Assembly: GCA_003116995.1 (NCBI GenBank)
Contig: BDSL01000085.1
Span: 62,001-126,000, forward strand
Direction of reading: 5' to 3'
Length of the DNA: 64,000 nt
Source of the DNA: Yamagishiella unicocca
Taxonomy: Eukaryota; Chlorophyta; Chlorophyceae; Chlamydomonadales; Volvocaceae
Below the pieces are notes generated by a model. It did no database searches, was not told the DNA's origin, and was given only the letters and a program-made list of their open reading frames with translations. Within the stretch, counting starts at the first letter, position 1; every line of letters begins with the position of its first letter. Positions 60,263-64,000 of the stretch are shown here, one piece after another. Position numbers and translations under genes: made by a program.

Positions 60263-62058
60263 ATGAGCGCAATGGAGAGGCAAACGAGCGTCGATGACCT
60301 ATTAGGCGGGTTCTGGCGACTTGGCCAGGCCGGCATGGGGCGCACTGACTCAGAGGCAGCGTTCCAAGAGTTCCTGAAGCGAATACCTTCGACCACAAAT
60401 CTTGCGGCGGCGGTTGCGGAAAGCTCGCAGCAGGGCGGAGCGTCCTCGCAGCCCGCGGCTTCTTCAGCGGTGCTGCCTTCAGCAGTTCTGTCCGACGTGG
60501 TCACCTCTGCTGCTGCTGTTGTGGGCGGGATTCCTCGCGTTCCATCGCTAGAGCTGTTAAGGCAGCTGGTACAGTACCCAGCCTCGGCATCGTCTGCGCC
60601 AATGGCAAGCGGGCAGCCCTCGGTCAAGGCCGAGGCGCTGCCCGCATCAACCATTACTCCAGCTTTCCGTCTTTCTGAGGCCGCGGAGGTCCTCAAGGCA
60701 GTTTCTGCAGCTCCGTCCTTTCCTCCGTCCGTGGCTTTGCCGGCACCCGCTGGGTATCCCCTTGCGGGCATTCCGGCGCTTTCAGATTTGGCATCTCTTT
60801 CAGCTGTCGGTGCTGCAGCTCTTCATGGTGTGCCAGGCTTTTCGGCACAGGGGAACCCCCTGGCTGCGGCGCTTACTCCAGCAGCGGCTGCTGCGGCCGC
60901 ATTGCAGCTTGGGCAGCTCGGGTCCCTCGGAGCGCGCCTGACTAGCGCGTCAACCGGTGGTGGTGTTAGCTCAGATAAAGACATGGACAAAGTGGATCAG
61001 AGGCGCGCTAGAAGGTGAGAATATATGCAGCAATCTTCAATCCGTTTCGTGTCGTTGATCGAGTTCTTTCCGCAGAATGCTGAGCAACCGCGAGTCAGCC
61101 CGTCGATCCCGGCGTCGGAAGCAGGAACACCTCAGCAAACTAGAGGAGGAGGTGCGTAAGTTTTACGTCCGCGGCCGTAGTGCTTGGTTGTCGCATGCAT
61201 GTGCAGACGCTCGTCCTAGCTTTATTCAGAACATGGAGACGACCGCACCCATGTCACTATCAGCGCTTTTGGCCCAGCAATTACACTGAATGCAATGTCG
61301 TTTTGCTCGACTGTAGAGAAACCTTCTCGAGGATGAGCGGCGGGATATTGAGAACCAGTACAGCTCCATGGAGCGGCGCTCGCAGACGCTGGAGGACGAG
61401 AACAAGCGGCTAAAGGAGGAAAACGAACGTTTGCGGGACGAGCTGCGCTTCTTGCGCACCGAGGTGCGCATGGCGTGACGTGTCAACTAGTCTGCAGTCT
61501 CTTCCGTCTTCAACGTAAGGCCTTCACAGGCCCAGGGGGGCTAGGGGCATGAGCTGCCATTTCCACCACAGCCCACCCCGCACATCCTGCCATCTCACGC
61601 ACCCGCTAAGGCTTCTGTTGTCCCTTCGGCGCTGCGCGTGCCCCTCTCTGCAGATCGCGGAACGGAAAGACCGCAACGGCTACAGCCACTACGGCGGTCG
61701 AGGGCGGCCCCATGCGGACAGCGACGACGAGCAGCCAGCCAAGCGCCACCGGTATTCAGATAAGAGCAGCTCCGAGGAGCACCCGGGCAACACGACCAGC
61801 GACCTGGAGGTCGACAAGCGCCCCCGGGCGGTGGCGGCAGCAGCGGCGGCCGCCAACGGGACGCACGGTACCAAGCACGGCGCGGCAGCCAACGGTCGCT
61901 TCGCAACGGGCAGCGGCGCGGGCGGGAATCGAGAGCGCGGTGGCGAGCGGACGCGGACGGAGGCCGCCAAATCGTCGCGGGAGCGGGAGCGGGCCCGGGA
62001 ACGGGAACGAGACCGGGAGGCCCGGGAGGCTAGGGAGGCCCGTGACGAGGACGACTAG
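60263..62058 (+). CDS. bZIP transcription factor
   Basis: Four exons join in phase: 60,263-61,014; 61,076-61,151; 61,317-61,463; 61,654-62,058. They give 459 residues. The first 245 are Ala/Ser/Pro/Leu-rich, a likely activation region. The basic region is NRESARRSRRRKQ (Asn255), followed at the canonical N-x7-R-x9-L spacing by a zipper with hydrophobic residues at L273, L280, I287, M294, L301, L308, L315 and L322, eight heptads. The zipper is split between exons 2 and 3. The last exon encodes a hydrophilic tail with GRGRPHADSDDEQPAKRHR (nuclear-signal-like) and an Arg/Glu/Asp alternating end. It should bind ACGT-type DNA sites as a dimer. The NRESARRSR form is typical of plant-type bZIPs; the target pathway cannot be told. 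Confidence 0.93.
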
Positions 62059-63506
62059 TGGTGCGGTGTGGGGGCGATGGAGGGGAGCTGATCGGTCTGT
62101 TTGGCGCGGTAGTCGGGACGGCGCCATGTGGCTTATTTTGCCGTGGTGTTTCATTAGAAGGCCCCTTCCCAAACACACAGTGGCTTGGCCAGGGGCCTGG
62201 GGGGACTGTCGTGTGGGGACCGGGAGCCGGATCTGAGTCGGGGGCATGGACAAGTGGTCGCCGCCGCAGTGGAAAGCGACTGGGCCGTGTGAGGCGAGCG
62301 AGCCGCGATTGAGCGGTGGTCCACTACTACCTGTCTTCCCTCCCTTGTTGGCGGCTGGAGGTTTGGATGGTGGAGGGCGGGAGCGGCTCTGCCATACGGC
62401 TGGGGCGCGCGCCCGGCGTCGACATAGGACACGGTGGTGTGACGTGCGGGGTGTGGTGGCGGTGGTGGTGCTTTCAAGATTGAACAAGAGGGCGTCCCGG
62501 CAGCAATGGGAAAGCCAGCTGATGCCAGCGCTATTCTTTGGCACGGCATTATTATGGCTTTTCCAGGTCGCTGCTTATGTTTTACGTGTTTCGCATTTTG
62601 CGGGTTTGTGTCTTGTGCGCTTTAACTTTGCTAGCGGTTGCTTACCTGCACGGAGGCGCACTATTGTGTGCATGCTGCGCCGATTTTCCTTACCCGTGCC
62701 CTTAGACGATTACTCATTCTGACCTTCTCAGGACGGGACCACGTGACGCGCCCCCCAAAGATGAGCTGCTGCTATCACTGGCGCACAGCTATCATTGGCC
62801 GCGCCGCCACTCTCATGCTGCGAGTATGGGGCCCGAGGCCAATCGGCCCCCGCCCTCCCCTCCCGCCGCTGGTTCGTGGCGAGCGCACTCACCTCTGTTG
62901 ACTTCTGACTTGCTACTCACCGACGCCAACGGCTTTCATGTTATCGTCAATTTAATAGCACTCGCCGTTTTGGCCGCGGTGGCTTGCGCATGTATAAGCC
63001 TGCACTTTACTGGTGAGTGCCTGTTTGCATTCGAGTGCCCCCTTATGCACATTGGTGTACGTGCAGTTTTTTTATCGCAGGAACATGGATGGGCCTGGAT
63101 GGATGTGAGACAAATCTTTCCGCTGTGTGAATCGGATAGCGGCTGTGAAAAAGTGTGATGCGCCCGCTATGACTTTGGCCTGTTTGCCTGGAGCTACTGC
63201 CGAGGCATTTGTTTGCGCTGTGAGGGCATTCATGTCTTGACCATGACACAAGAGAGAGAAACAAGTTGTCTGCCGGCTGGGCACACGATGCGAGTGAACA
63301 GCTGCGGGTTTCCGCCCGAGCCCCATCTCATCCCCGTCACTGCGGTGGGGATGTGGTTTCTGGCGAACTAGCTGTCAGACGAGAGTGAATTACTCTGGTA
63401 AATATACATACAGAACGGCGTCGCCCAATGTCTCGACACCCATTCATGCACTTCAGAACGGTGTCGCCCAGTGTCTCGACATCCGTCCCCGCACTAGGGG
63501 CCGTCC
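62059..63506. other. 3' flank of the bZIP gene and intergenic region
   Basis: About 1.45 kb. Short frames on the plus strand (for example 62,826-63,158, with one hydrophobic stretch) lack support. It probably includes the bZIP 3' untranslated region. Confidence 0.45.
63411..63484. repeat. Two-copy direct repeat
   Basis: CAGAACGGCGTCGCCCAATG-type sequence at 63,411-63,441 recurs at 63,454-63,484 with a few substitutions; the period is 43 bp. Confidence 0.75.
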
Positions 63507-63768
63507 TCAGACCCGAACCGCGACGTCAGAGTTAATTGCCTCACAACTACCGCAATGTCTCGTCTCACCACCGCATACGGCACTGATAATCGGCAAAATG
63601 TGCAGCGCTGCGTCATAGTACGACAGTATAAAATACAACAGAGGCGATGTGAAGTACACGGCGCCATATATTACCGCTAGCACGGCCACCCCCAGAATAA
63701 ACACGGCTGCATGCCACAGGATGTAATAAGACCGCACGATCGATTTCTTCTTCACGAGCAGGGTGCTA
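63507..63768 (-). CDS. Possible exon of a multi-pass membrane protein
   Basis: After a GTTAG acceptor candidate near 63,769, the frame encodes KKKSIVRSYYILWHAAVF then two or three hydrophobic segments (ILGVAVLAVIYGAVYF and LLYFILSYYDAALHILPIIS) and ends at a stop at 63,507. There is no ATG; the frame remains open to the right of 63,768, so it would be a last exon of a gene continuing rightwards. Membrane-helix composition in this GC-rich context is suggestive. I do not recognise the family. Confidence 0.35.
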
Positions 63769-63769
63769 A

Positions 63770-63825
63770 CATGCGCGACCAGAATGCCTCTGGTACGACA
63801 TGCGCAACCAAAATGGCTCCGGTCC
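63770..63825. repeat. Short tandem duplication at the right edge
   Basis: ATGCGCGACCAGAATGCCTC is followed 30 bases later by ATGCGCAACCAAAATGGCTC, an imperfect duplication. Confidence 0.6.
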
Positions 63826-64000
63826 CAGTCCCAAAAAGGCGCAACCCGCGCCTGGCCACATTTTCCCTCCCTCCCTCCCCGTCGCCCCTATTGTGGAGCC
63901 CTTCCTTCCAGAGCCCTAGCCCCCCTCACGCGCCAGCTGGATCCCCGCTACGGTGCCACGGCCACCGCCGCGTCCGCCAGCTGCCGCACCTCCCAGGCCA

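Noticed and set aside
1..64000. CRISPR arrays, prophage, bacterial operons, rRNA or tRNA genes
   Set aside because: Intron-split genes, plastid targeting and volvocine-style signals indicate a nuclear genome; I saw no regular spacer array and no structural RNA I could support.

Overview
The window looks like nuclear DNA of a green alga of the Chlamydomonas/Volvox group. It is GC-rich. Genes on both strands are broken into many short exons, with GTGAGG- or GTGCGT-type donors and CTGCAG-type acceptors. Encoded proteins carry Ala, Gln, Gly and Ser runs, introns carry minisatellites, and TGTAA poly(A) motifs follow two of the genes. A thylakoid Tat subunit with a plastid-type leader supports a photosynthetic eukaryote. 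All gene models here were built by eye from reading frames and splice sites.

Positions 1-26,273 (minus strand) are filled by one giant gene, cut at the left edge, for a dynein-like AAA+ ATPase with six AAA modules in the same order as midasin (MDN1/Rea1). It has a very long N-terminal region, a Ser/Asp-rich insertion in module 4 and a long, largely helical region after module 6. About 3.4 kb with no convincing gene follows, holding a 146-bp tandem duplication. A minus-strand leucine-rich-repeat gene (29.7-33.1 kb) comes next.

Three small plus-strand genes follow: a TatA/Tha4-type thylakoid translocase subunit, TMA7, and a short two-helix membrane protein like DMAC1 (DUF4536). A minus-strand UMP-CMP kinase (37.6-40.4 kb) is divergent from a 14-exon WDR3/UTP12 gene (41.4-48.6 kb). 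The plus strand then carries a six-exon VMA12/TMEM199-like V-ATPase assembly factor, an unrecognised nine-exon Gln/Pro/His-rich protein of about 1,131 residues with a 514-bp G-rich minisatellite in one intron, and a bZIP transcription factor. A possible membrane-protein exon lies at the right edge on the minus strand.

Functionally the window is housekeeping. Three genes touch ribosome production or translation: the midasin-type ATPase (60S maturation if orthologous), WDR3/UTP12 (small-subunit processome) and TMA7 (ribosome-associated). Others serve thylakoid protein export, V-ATPase assembly in the ER, pyrimidine nucleotide metabolism and transcription. The least ordinary items are the divergent midasin-type ATPase and the unrecognised Gln-rich protein.
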